A stretch of 22,141 nt of DNA from Wolbachia endosymbiont of Cylisticus convexus (GTDB lineage Bacteria > Pseudomonadota > Alphaproteobacteria > Rickettsiales > Anaplasmataceae): contig NZ_QPIP01000031.1 of assembly GCF_003344345.1 (NCBI RefSeq), positions 1 to 22,141 of the forward strand, given 5' to 3'. Each line of letters starts with the position of its first letter. The first letter of the stretch is position 1. The notes below the pieces were generated by a model that made no database searches, was not told where the DNA came from, and was given only the letters and a program-made list of their open reading frames with translations. Below are positions 1-5,867 of the stretch, piece after piece. Both the position numbers and the translations under genes were made by a program.

Positions 1-34
1 GTTCAAAAAAGTGTGTCAAACCGAAAAAAAGTAA

Positions 35-48
35 TTTATATCAATTTA
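35..48. other. 14-bp segment inverted relative to IS copy 2
   Basis: The segment tttatatcaattta here is the exact reverse complement of taaattgatataaa at 21283-21296 in copy 2. The bases on both sides are identical in the two copies. It lies between the terminal repeat and the ribosome-binding site of the transposase gene. Confidence 0.85.
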
Positions 49-65
49 AAAATGGAGGTTTGACA

Positions 66-1304
66 ATGAGTCAAAAAGTAGTAAACAGAACTAACGGATT
101 GGTAGATTATAAAGAGTTGGAAACAAATATCCTGTCGTCTATACGAGAAGGAAGACCGTTGACAGGAAAGGAGGGAGCATTAACACCATTTATAAAAAAG
201 CTGCTGGAGGCGAGTCTAGAAGGTGAAATAGAAAACCATTTATTAGCTGAAAGTGAAGAAAATAATCGCAGAAATGGGAGGAATGGAAAGACTTTACGTA
301 CAAGTGCAGGTTCATTTGAGCTGTTAACGCCAAGAGATAGAGAAGGAAGTTTTGAGCCGCAAATAGTCAAAAAAAGGCAAACAAGCTTACATCCAGAGCT
401 TGAAACGAAGATTTTGAGCACATTTGCCAGTGGTATGAGCTATAGAGATATAGCGTCACACGTTGAGGAAATTTATGATCACAAAATATCGGTAGCAGAG
501 ATATCAAGTATTACCGACAAATTACTGCCTATAATCAATGAATGGCGTAGTCGTCCACTGCAATCAGTATACCCGATAGTATTTATGGATGGGATGTTCT
601 TTAAGGTCAAGGAGGATGGACATTGCGTAAGTAAATGTATGTACAATATATTGGGCATAGACCAAAATGGCAGAAAAGAAGTCCTGGGCTTTTATTTGGC
701 TGAAAGTGAAGGAGCTAACTTTTGGTTGGAAGTGCTAAATAACCTCAAAGAAAGAGGAGTAGAAGATATTCTGATTGCATGTGTAGATGGGCTAAAAAGC
801 TTTCCTGCAGCCATCAACAGTGTATTTCCCAGTGCAGAAGTGCAGCTATGTATAGTACACCAAATAAGAAATTCTCTGAAATATGTATCCAGTAAAGATG
901 TGAAAGTTTTCATGAATGATCTGAAAAAAATATATCGTGCTTCAAGTAAAGAAATTGCTGAGAATTATCTGCTTGAGCTGGAAGGAAAATGGGGAGAAAA
1001 GTATCCTTTAGTTATAAAATCCTGGCAGAACAATTGGGAAAACTTATCCAGTTATTTTAAGTATTCTGGGCCAGTTAGGAAGCTGATTTACACCACTAAT
1101 CCAATTGAGGGGTTGCATAGACAAATCAGGAAATTTACTAAAACTAAGGGTTCATTTACTAGTACAAATGCCTTGTACAAACAGGTATATTGTGCTATAA
1201 AAAAGGTAGAGCAAAAGTGGATTATGGCTCTCCCTAATTGGGCTTTAACTATGTCTCAACTTGATATTTTCTTTCCAGATAGGTTGAAAATTGAGTTGAA
1301 CTAA
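66..1304 (+). CDS. IS256-family (mutator-type) DDE transposase, 412 aa
   Basis: This is the transposase of the flanking IS, catalysing cut-and-paste or copy-out transposition through an RNase H-fold DDE site. Numbered from an upstream TTG at 60, the expected acids are visible: D177 in PIVFMDGMFFKV, D243 in IACVDGLKSFP, and E350 in TTNPIEGLHRQIRKF. The insertion domain between the second D and the E carries the family-typical C-x2-H (LCIVHQIRNS). The N-terminal region, with KKLLEASLEGEIENHL followed by an RNGRNGK stretch, is also characteristic of the family. I start it at ATG 66 because GGAGG (54-58) lies seven bases upstream; a TTG at 60 is in frame but too close to that site. The length is normal for the family and no disabling mutation is visible, so this copy may be active. 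Confidence 0.95.
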   Translation: MSQKVVNRTNGLVDYKELETNILSSIREGRPLTGKEGALTPFIKKLLEASLEGEIENHLLAESEENNRRNGRNGKTLRTSAGSFELLTPRDREGSFEPQIVKKRQTSLHPELETKILSTFASGMSYRDIASHVEEIYDHKISVAEISSITDKLLPIINEWRSRPLQSVYPIVFMDGMFFKVKEDGHCVSKCMYNILGIDQNGRKEVLGFYLAESEGANFWLEVLNNLKERGVEDILIACVDGLKSFPAAINSVFPSAEVQLCIVHQIRNSLKYVSSKDVKVFMNDLKKIYRASSKEIAENYLLELEGKWGEKYPLVIKSWQNNWENLSSYFKYSGPVRKLIYTTNPIEGLHRQIRKFTKTKGSFTSTNALYKQVYCAIKKVEQKWIMALPNWALTMSQLDIFFPDRLKIELN

Positions 1305-1622
1305 AAATGCGGCTTGACACACTTTTTTGAACATTCCCTGATTGTAAATGTTATCTCTATGTCCTATTGAAACAACAGTTACTATACGTTTTGCAGTATC
1401 TACACGGTAGACGATACGATAATTACTAGCAACTTTTATTCTTCTATGTCCCTTTAATCTATTGCGTAATGATACACCGTTACCAATAGGATCAGTCTCA
1501 AGATATTCTTTTATTGCGTCTTTAATACTTGGCTTGATGTCTTCTGGTAAGGAAGGTAAATTCCTCTTAACAACATGTTTGAGATATTTGATAGTATAAC
1601 GTTTATTTCCAGATGTCTTCAC
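1245..1622 (-). CDS. relE: RelE/ParE-type toxin 1, C-terminus replaced by IS sequence
   Basis: RelE-superfamily toxins are small mRNA interferases or gyrase poisons held inactive by the cognate antitoxin. The family core is clear: LKGHRRIKVASNYRIVYRV followed by VSIGHRDNIYN. Residues 1-95 are native. From residue 96 the frame runs into the IS and gains 30 foreign residues. The native end lies across the element at 21207-21242 and reads AILDLLKR then stop, giving an original length of 103 aa. The start is GTG at 1622, and it overlaps the 3' end of antitoxin 1 by 20 bases, so translation is probably coupled. Toxin 2 overlaps its antitoxin by the same 20 bases and has a similar N-terminus. Whether the chimeric toxin still works is unknown; the core residues seen in relatives are retained. 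Confidence 0.85.
   Translation of the reverse strand: MKTSGNKRYTIKYLKHVVKRNLPSLPEDIKPSIKDAIKEYLETDPIGNGVSLRNRLKGHRRIKVASNYRIVYRVDTAKRIVTVVSIGHRDNIYNQGMFKKVCQAAFLVQLNFQPIWKENIKLRHS
1310..1338. repeat. Right terminal inverted repeat of IS copy 1 (29 bp)
   Basis: It is complementary to 21243-21271, the left end of copy 2, with one mismatch, and to 1-23 of copy 1. It defines the IS boundary and the adjoining 8-bp duplication. Confidence 0.9.
1339..1346. repeat. 8-bp target-site duplication tgattgta (right flank of IS copy 1)
   Basis: This is identical to 21235-21242, which directly abuts the left end of IS copy 2. Both are inner flanks. That is expected if the intervening DNA is a circle carrying one IS insertion. 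Confidence 0.85.
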
Positions 1623-1824
1623 TATCTTCTATTTCTTCTGCATCATCATCACTTAATTCTCTAATAATTTTAGAAAATGCAATGTCTTCTGCTTCAAGCT
1701 CGATCGCTTCTTTGACCAGCTTTCCTGCTAACTTTTGAACAGACTGCTTAGTAGCCTTAGCCAGCTCAATAAGGTGTTGTGAGGTTTCTGTATCAAAGGT
1801 TACATTAATCCTTGAATCTGCCAT
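1603..1824 (-). CDS. relB: RelB/RHH-type antitoxin 1, 73 aa
   Basis: This is the antitoxin of module 1. It would bind the adjacent toxin and repress its own promoter. The N-terminal half (about residues 5-40, INVTFDTETSQHLIELA then KQSVQKLAGKLVKEAI) fits a beta strand and two helices of a ribbon-helix-helix DNA-binding domain. The C-terminal half is strongly acidic (LSDDDAEEIEDSEDIW), as expected for a toxin-binding tail. ATG 1824 starts the gene 24 bases downstream of a near-consensus promoter that is repeated upstream of antitoxins 2 and 3. The antitoxin is intact although its partner is interrupted. Confidence 0.85.
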   Translation of the reverse strand: MADSRINVTFDTETSQHLIELAKATKQSVQKLAGKLVKEAIELEAEDIAFSKIIRELSDDDAEEIEDSEDIWK

Positions 1825-1848
1825 AAATTTTACCGAAGTTTATGAGTA

Positions 1849-1877
1849 ATTATACAACATTTTCCTGAAATTTTCAA
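1849..1877 (-). promoter_or_regulatory. Sigma70-type promoter of relBE module 1
   Basis: Read on the minus strand it is TTGAAA (1872-1877), 17 bases, TATAAT (1849-1854). The box-spacer-box block is almost identical to 18969-18997 and 19557-19585, upstream of the other two antitoxins. The spacer contains aggaaaatgttg in all three. Confidence 0.8.
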
Positions 1878-1881
1878 TAAA

Positions 1882-1909
1882 GATCTCTTCTAAAAATTCA
1901 GAAGAGATC
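1882..1909 (-). terminator. Probable intrinsic terminator after the 67-aa gene
   Basis: A perfect 10-bp stem (gatctcttct / agaagagatc) with an 8-base loop is followed on the minus strand by tttatt. It sits between the stop of the 67-aa gene (1928) and the promoter of module 1, where it would insulate the two units. The T tract is short, so efficiency is uncertain. Confidence 0.6.
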
Positions 1910-1927
1910 CCTATTGTTAGAAACAAA

Positions 1928-2131
1928 CTATTTCAACTGACTCGAAGCCTGTAAAGCAAAGTATGTGCTTGAATTCACGAATGAAGAAGGTAGTGAACCC
2001 CCTAACTGTTCTAGCTCTCTAAGAGAAAGCTTACCTTCAATAACAAGCTTCACATTTTTTTCTTCTTGTGTCTTAACAGATCCCTGATTAGCACAAGAAA
2101 CAGTGTTTTGTCTTTTTCTTAAATCTTGCAT
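1928..2131 (-). CDS. Unrecognised 67-aa protein with an ELEQLGG motif
   Basis: I do not recognise this protein. It is polar with no membrane segment. Residues 24-46 end in LSLRELEQLGGS and resemble the C-terminus of the 358-aa protein encoded just upstream on the same strand (VKNTLLLKKGLISEKTLNQLG). The two genes therefore probably share a duplicated module. ATG 2131 has AGAGG just upstream, and a promoter-like TTGCTA-N16-TATAAT precedes it, so it can be expressed separately from its neighbour. The gene is followed by a hairpin terminator. It could be a small independent protein or a remnant of a larger gene. Confidence 0.6.
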   Translation of the reverse strand: MQDLRKRQNTVSCANQGSVKTQEEKNVKLVIEGKLSLRELEQLGGSLPSSFVNSSTYFALQASSQLK

Positions 2132-2146
2132 AATTAACCTCTTTAA

Positions 2147-2174
2147 ATTATAATAAAATACAATAATTTAGCAA
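2147..2174 (-). promoter_or_regulatory. Putative promoter of the 67-aa gene
   Basis: On the minus strand it is TTGCTA (2169-2174), 16 bases, TATAAT (2147-2152), about 15 bases before the start codon. It lies directly after the stop of the 358-aa gene. Confidence 0.5.
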
Positions 2175-2185
2175 CTTGACAAGTA

Positions 2186-3262
2186 CTACCCCAGTTGATT
2201 TAGTGTTTTCTCAGATATCAAACCTTTTTTAAGTAACAATGTATTTTTCACTTCTCTTAAATCTGTAGAAGGACCTCCAAGTTGATCCACAACTTCTGAA
2301 ATATCCCATTTAGTCGGATCTGGCATATGCGGTAAAAGCCTTCCCCATGAACCTCCTAATTGCTCTAACTCTTTCTCAGGGTATTTTTCTTGCTGCATCT
2401 GTGAACCTAACTCCTTGAGCACAGACTTTGCTTCTGGACTTTTTGCTACAAAATCCTCTACTTTATTAGCTCCTTCTGATAAAACTTTTACTTCCTCAGA
2501 ACTTTCTTGTTGCAATTGTGATGCTAACGCTTCATACAAAGGCTTTGCTTTACTTTGAGGACCTAAAACTACCTCTGTATTTGCTTGCAACTGTTCTTCA
2601 GTAACACTATTTCTTTCAATGAATTCTACAGGCTTGTCGGCATGAACGAGAACTTTGATCTTACATTCTTTTCCTTCAACACACCACGTTAAATTCATCT
2701 CATATGAACCATGAGCCACTTCATATATTCTCGTCCCATCTTCACAAAGTGTTAAACGCACTCCTCTTGTCTTATCGTCGTCAGGGGAGCAAAGAGTAAT
2801 TGTTTTAATACCTAGTTCATTGCATGAATCATTATTCAAAAAGTCTAGTAAGTTGATTTCTTTTTTACCTTCAAGCCACTCAAGCCTTATGGAAGGAAAA
2901 GCAACTTTATCTTCATCTACATGTTGTTCAAGACATAAAAATTTGAGTTTTAAACCGCTATCTTTTATTTTTCTTAATACTTCTTTTTTCACTTCATCCG
3001 TAACAAATCCTGTAATCATAGGACATTTACGATAATTCATATCATATAATCTGCCATTGCTCAGCATGTCGACATCTAAATAATTAGAAGAAAATTTCTC
3101 CCACGAATCTTTATCTGAAAAGTGGTAGCCATGTGTATTACCAGGTGGTATTTCAGCTATATTGGAATTTTTATTCACACCTTTATTAGGGAAAAATGGT
3201 ATTATAGTTTCCCCAAACTTCTTTTTGCTAGACCAAATCCAACTTCTTAAATTACTTAACAT
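2186..3262 (-). CDS. Unrecognised 358-aa protein with C-terminal QLGG repeats
   Basis: I do not recognise the family. The N-terminal two thirds (about 1-230) look like a mixed alpha/beta globular domain, with no signal peptide or clear membrane helix. From about 240 the protein becomes Gln/Glu-rich and repetitive. Residues 240-264 (around LYEALASQLQQESSEE) and 278-304 (around VLKELGSQMQQEKYPEKE) are degenerate copies of one unit. QLGG occurs at 301-304 and 327-330, and the chain ends in NQLG. ATG 3262 is preceded by GGGGGT and by a promoter-like TTGACT-N18-CATAAT. It sits apart from the structural operon, next to a toxin-antitoxin module, which suggests accessory cargo. A symbiont effector is one possibility, but nothing in the sequence proves it. 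Confidence 0.65.
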   Translation of the reverse strand: MLSNLRSWIWSSKKKFGETIIPFFPNKGVNKNSNIAEIPPGNTHGYHFSDKDSWEKFSSNYLDVDMLSNGRLYDMNYRKCPMITGFVTDEVKKEVLRKIKDSGLKLKFLCLEQHVDEDKVAFPSIRLEWLEGKKEINLLDFLNNDSCNELGIKTITLCSPDDDKTRGVRLTLCEDGTRIYEVAHGSYEMNLTWCVEGKECKIKVLVHADKPVEFIERNSVTEEQLQANTEVVLGPQSKAKPLYEALASQLQQESSEEVKVLSEGANKVEDFVAKSPEAKSVLKELGSQMQQEKYPEKELEQLGGSWGRLLPHMPDPTKWDISEVVDQLGGPSTDLREVKNTLLLKKGLISEKTLNQLG

Positions 3263-3290
3263 AATAACCCCCGTATTTATGCCATAATAA

Positions 3291-3320
3291 ATTATGACAT
3301 TACGGACTATGCAAAGTCAA
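3291..3320 (-). promoter_or_regulatory. Putative promoter of the 358-aa gene
   Basis: On the minus strand it is TTGACT (3315-3320), 18 bases, CATAAT (3291-3296), about 28 bases before ATG 3262. Confidence 0.5.
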
Positions 3321-3419
3321 GCCTAGAACATGAATCTTTTATGAAAATTAATATGCTTTACGTGATATAGAATTTGCCATATTTCTAGTAGACAACAAGC
3401 TTAAAATTTCAGGGAATTT

Positions 3420-3447
3420 GTGTAAAGGGCATTTCTGCCCTTTACAC
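3420..3447. repeat. Perfect 12-bp inverted repeat (hairpin) in a divergent intergenic region
   Basis: The arms gtgtaaagggca (3420-3431) and tgccctttacac (3436-3447) are separated by tttc. It lies between the starts of two divergent genes, so it does not terminate either of them as drawn. An operator or an origin-associated structure is more likely. The rest of 3263-3500 shows only the promoter of the 358-aa gene. Confidence 0.7.
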
Positions 3448-3500
3448 TTATTTGAAACTTTAGTAGAATTCAAGCGCCAACAAAAAAACTACTAGAACCC

Positions 3501-4553
3501 ATGAAAAAATATCAGAGGCATCAAAATAAAGAGTACCAAAACGAAAAAAAGAGTCAAGAAAAAAAAAGCTTGACTTCTCATTATCGTGTACATCACAACT
3601 TCAGCATACGTGGCAGCATACACATAGTTAACGTCAATAGCAAACATGTGCAGGCGCAAATCAATTCTGCAAGGAGAATAAAAGCGCGAGAAAAGTCAGT
3701 TGAGCGCAAACTTCCAACTCGAACTTTTGACGATGAGACGCGTCTTACTGGCAGTGAACTACTACAAGTCATGAAAAATGAGGAAGTAAGATGGTTTAAA
3801 AATGGCACTTCTGTTCCTCCGGAGCATAGAACCTATCTTTCAGAGGCTTTCAATCCGCACAAAGCAAAGAAAATCTATGCAAGTAGAGCGCAGAAAGAAG
3901 CAGAAAGATACTTTGTGAAAGTGGTAAAAGAAAAATTTCGCGATTTAAAAACGTCAAAAGCGCCGGATGTGCTTTCGATTAGAGAAGAAGTAATAGAAAA
4001 AGTTCTCGAAAAGTTCAAGAATCACATCGAAATTAGACCAATAATGGTATATGTCAAAAATCTCTTTGTAACGTACGATGAGCATTTATACAGCAAGATG
4101 AGCATGAAAGAAAAAGTCGACCACCACATCGATTTGATAATAAAAAACACCAGTGAAGAGAGAGAAGAAAAATTGCTTAGAGGAGGAGCAACGCCGGAGG
4201 AAGTATACCACACTTTCAGAACGGTCCAGGGATCCAATCTCTATCGCATCAGGCTGCTGAGCGAGCGAGGAGGAGCTGCGCTTGAAATATACATCAGAAA
4301 AGAGCTGGAGCGGCGGCTTAAACTCCTTTTCAACAGGTTTAAAGAGAGAATGATCAAAATTGGTGTCGACACGGAAAAAGACTTTTTCTCGATCGCGCGC
4401 CGGCATTTTTCGTTTTTATTCACAAAGAAATACGTAAAAAACAGAAAGAAAACAATGAGGGAGGTACGTCATATCCTTGCTCTTATCAGAGAAAACCCAT
4501 TTGATGTTCTGAAGGATTACGACAAACTGTGCAAAGGGGTTGGACCACCCTGA
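3501..4553 (+). CDS. Unrecognised very basic 350-aa protein beside the candidate origin
   Basis: I do not recognise this protein. The first 35 residues are almost all Lys, Gln, His, Glu and Ser and look disordered. The rest is charged and mostly helical, with basic runs such as KELERRLKLLFNRFKERM and KKYVKNRKKTMREVRH. There is no signal peptide or convincing membrane segment. It is the only plus-strand gene in the left half, is more GC-rich than its neighbours (notably 4190-4400), and is followed at once by an AT-rich stretch with DnaA-box matches and the par locus. A nucleic-acid-binding replication protein is a reasonable guess from charge and position, but no catalytic motif is visible. 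No strong ribosome-binding site precedes ATG 3501, so a start somewhat downstream is possible. Confidence 0.6.
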   Translation: MKKYQRHQNKEYQNEKKSQEKKSLTSHYRVHHNFSIRGSIHIVNVNSKHVQAQINSARRIKAREKSVERKLPTRTFDDETRLTGSELLQVMKNEEVRWFKNGTSVPPEHRTYLSEAFNPHKAKKIYASRAQKEAERYFVKVVKEKFRDLKTSKAPDVLSIREEVIEKVLEKFKNHIEIRPIMVYVKNLFVTYDEHLYSKMSMKEKVDHHIDLIIKNTSEEREEKLLRGGATPEEVYHTFRTVQGSNLYRIRLLSERGGAALEIYIRKELERRLKLLFNRFKERMIKIGVDTEKDFFSIARRHFSFLFTKKYVKNRKKTMREVRHILALIRENPFDVLKDYDKLCKGVGPP

Positions 4554-4846
4554 ACAAGACTGAAAATGTTAAAGTTTCACCCGAAAGTGACCCCCATCGT
4601 GCCTAATTGAAAAAAACAACGAAAAGTGCGACGATTATATTAGTTTTAGTATTAGGAAAATGTTCTTACTTAAAAAATAGTAGAGTGAAATCCTTTCATT
4701 TTTCTTTCATTTTATAAAAGTTATACACAATACAATATATAAAAGTATATATTATAGTTTTTATAGTATATTCTTATTATAAAAGTCGAAAGTACCCCTA
4801 TAATATTCTTATAAAGGAAGAAAGAGTTATAGAGAGGTTATTCACA
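4554..4846. other. AT-rich intergenic region, candidate replication origin
   Basis: There is no gene between 4554 and 4837. The DNA is extremely AT-rich from about 4640. It contains TTATACACA (4721-4729) and TTATTCACA (4838-4846, just inside the RHH gene), both perfect matches to the DnaA-box consensus TTATNCACA. Spaced copies of tataaaagt occur at 4713, 4738 and 4778, with a variant at 4810. DnaA sites plus an easily melted region next to a partition locus is typical of small replicons. Such AT-rich motifs also occur by chance, so this is a candidate only. Confidence 0.45.
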
Positions 4847-5089
4847 GTTTAAGTATTTTCTTACTGCTTCTACTATGATAGCAGTGCTACTAGTTTTGGT
4901 TTCAAATGCTATTTTTCTTAATTCCTGATGCAAATTAAGCGGCAATCTTACCGTCAGTCGATGCGTTTGCTCCATTTTCTTAATGAAAGCATTTGCCCAT
5001 TGATCATCTCTTGTATAACCTACTGCAGAATTACTAGGAGTTTCATCTAATCTACTTTCTGAAACCTTAGGAATCCGTTTATTGGACAT
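4838..5089 (-). CDS. Ribbon-helix-helix centromere-binding protein (ParG/omega-like), 83 aa
   Basis: This is the probable DNA-binding partner of ParA in a type Ib partition system. Such proteins bind centromere repeats and repress the par promoter. A flexible N-terminus (about 1-38) precedes a ribbon-helix-helix domain: the strand HRLTVRLPLN (about 42-51), then helices around LHQELRKIAFE and TSSTAIIVEAVRKYL. Its start overlaps the end of parA by 11 bases with GAGG upstream, so the two are co-transcribed and probably coupled. Size and gene order (ATPase first, small RHH second) match ParF-ParG-type loci. No larger HTH-type ParB is present. Confidence 0.75.
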   Translation of the reverse strand: MSNKRIPKVSESRLDETPSNSAVGYTRDDQWANAFIKKMEQTHRLTVRLPLNLHQELRKIAFETKTSSTAIIVEAVRKYLNCE

Positions 5090-5747
5090 TTAAAACCTCT
5101 TTGTAAACAGACTCCATTTCCTCAATTGCTTTTATATCAGCTGGTTTATATTCAATGATGGCCATACCTTTGCCAGAGGCACGTCGAACTGCAACTCGTT
5201 CACTTAAGACATTATCGCACCTAGTTAGGTTATTAAAATCACTTAAGAAATCATCACAGTCTTCGATTTCTTTTTTAGCTGTAACTGGATTAGTACTCAC
5301 TCTATTAAGTAACACTTTTGCGCTTAGATTCCCTGGAACACTAGCAACTAAGTTGCTCAGAGTTTCAAATGTCCACATATCAAACTCAGAAGGAACAATA
5401 GGAAATATAGCTAAGTCAGCTAATGATAAAGCAGCTCTTAACGCTTCATTATCAGCACCACCTGCGTCAACAACAATATCTTGATATTTCGACTGTAAAG
5501 CTCGTAATTCATTTCTAATTACTGTACCAACATTAATCGTTCGTTTGTCTAGGACTTTTTGACTACTACTAACTCTTGGTAAGTCCGCATTCTCATCTCT
5601 ACGAGAGGCCCATAGAGTAGCTGTTCTTTGTGGATCAATATCATAGAGAAGAACATCCACTTTTTTGATAACACGCATCGTTGTTATATTTGTAGCTATG
5701 GTTGTTTTACCACAACCACCTTTTTGACCACCAACAACTATCAACAT
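5079..5747 (-). CDS. parA: ParA-family partition ATPase (type Ib), 222 aa
   Basis: This is a Walker-type ATPase that segregates low-copy replicons by forming gradients or filaments on the nucleoid. The N-terminus carries the deviant Walker A motif KGGCGKTT (about residues 9-16). The switch region VDVLLYDIDPQRTATLW follows at about 31-47, and the Walker B-like strand DIVVDAGGADNEALRAAL at about 90-107. The short length and lack of an N-terminal HTH domain fit type Ib ParA (ParF-like) rather than P1-type ParA. ATG 5747 has AAGG seven bases upstream. The upstream repeats are a likely centromere and operator. Its presence beside phage structural genes is the best sign that the element is maintained as a plasmid. 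Confidence 0.9.
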   Translation of the reverse strand: MLIVVGGQKGGCGKTTIATNITTMRVIKKVDVLLYDIDPQRTATLWASRRDENADLPRVSSSQKVLDKRTINVGTVIRNELRALQSKYQDIVVDAGGADNEALRAALSLADLAIFPIVPSEFDMWTFETLSNLVASVPGNLSAKVLLNRVSTNPVTAKKEIEDCDDFLSDFNNLTRCDNVLSERVAVRRASGKGMAIIEYKPADIKAIEEMESVYKEVLNVQ

Positions 5748-5771
5748 AGAAGACCTTCGAGCTTTAACCTC

Positions 5772-5800
5772 ACTATGATGTCAATGTGTCAGTATGTCAA
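5772..5800 (-). promoter_or_regulatory. Putative par promoter overlapping the repeats
   Basis: On the minus strand it is TTGACA (5795-5800), 17 bases, CATAGT (5772-5777), about 25 bases before parA. The first 16-bp repeat exactly fills the spacer and the -35 box is part of the second. A protein bound to the repeats would therefore block transcription. Confidence 0.55.
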
Positions 5801-5815
5801 TGTGTCAGTATGTCA
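5778..5815. repeat. Direct repeats upstream of parA: putative centromere/operator
   Basis: Two identical tandem copies of the 16-mer atgtcaatgtgtcagt (5778-5793, 5794-5809) are followed by a partial third. Each 16-mer is two 8-mers of form RTGTCART, so there are about 4.75 tandem octamers. Short helical-phase repeats upstream of parA are the usual binding sites of RHH centromere proteins. Confidence 0.8.
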
Positions 5816-5858
5816 CAAACAAGAAAAAGTGGTTTATTCACCGAATTACCAACAATTC

Positions 5859-5867
5859 TGTGAATAA
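5859..5867 (-). other. DnaA-box match
   Basis: TGTGAATAA is the reverse complement of TTATTCACA. It sits between the repeats and the terL stop, with a near match (ttattcacc) about 25 bases upstream. Functional status is unknown. Confidence 0.35.

Larger units (their letters stand above)
1..1338 (+). mobile_element. IS256-family insertion sequence, copy 1 (first 6 bases cut off)
   Basis: The right terminal inverted repeat is 1310-1338. Positions 1-23 match its reverse complement with one mismatch (base 20). Copy 2 shows that the full terminal repeat is 29 bp starting gggaatgttc, so the element would be about 1344 bp and this copy lacks only its outermost six bases. One transposase gene fills it. 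The right flank is the octamer tgattgta (1339-1346), the target-duplication length usual for IS256 elements. The insertion lies near the 3' end of a relE-type toxin gene. The left flank is outside the window. Confidence 0.93.

Noticed and set aside
107..421. Antisense open frames inside the transposase, portal, ejection and coat genes
   Set aside because: They lie opposite clear coding genes, lack ribosome-binding sites and family features, and mirror the codon bias of the real strand.
1878..1927. Attachment site for integrase-mediated integration
   Set aside because: The hairpin here reads as a terminator; there is no integrase gene, tRNA or matching repeat at the other end.
1980..2030. Double-glycine bacteriocin leader in the 67-aa protein (LSLRELEQLGG)
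   Set aside because: Spacing is off by one from the LSxxELxxIxGG consensus, the motif is mid-protein, similar QLGG motifs recur inside the 358-aa protein, and there is no peptidase-transporter gene nearby.
3171..3179. TTATTCACA as a DnaA box
   Set aside because: It lies alone inside the 358-aa coding sequence; in DNA this AT-rich single matches are expected by chance.
5778..5815. Short tandem repeats as a CRISPR array
   Set aside because: The repeats are 8/16 bp, contiguous, without spacers, and next to parA with no cas genes; a centromere/operator explains them better.
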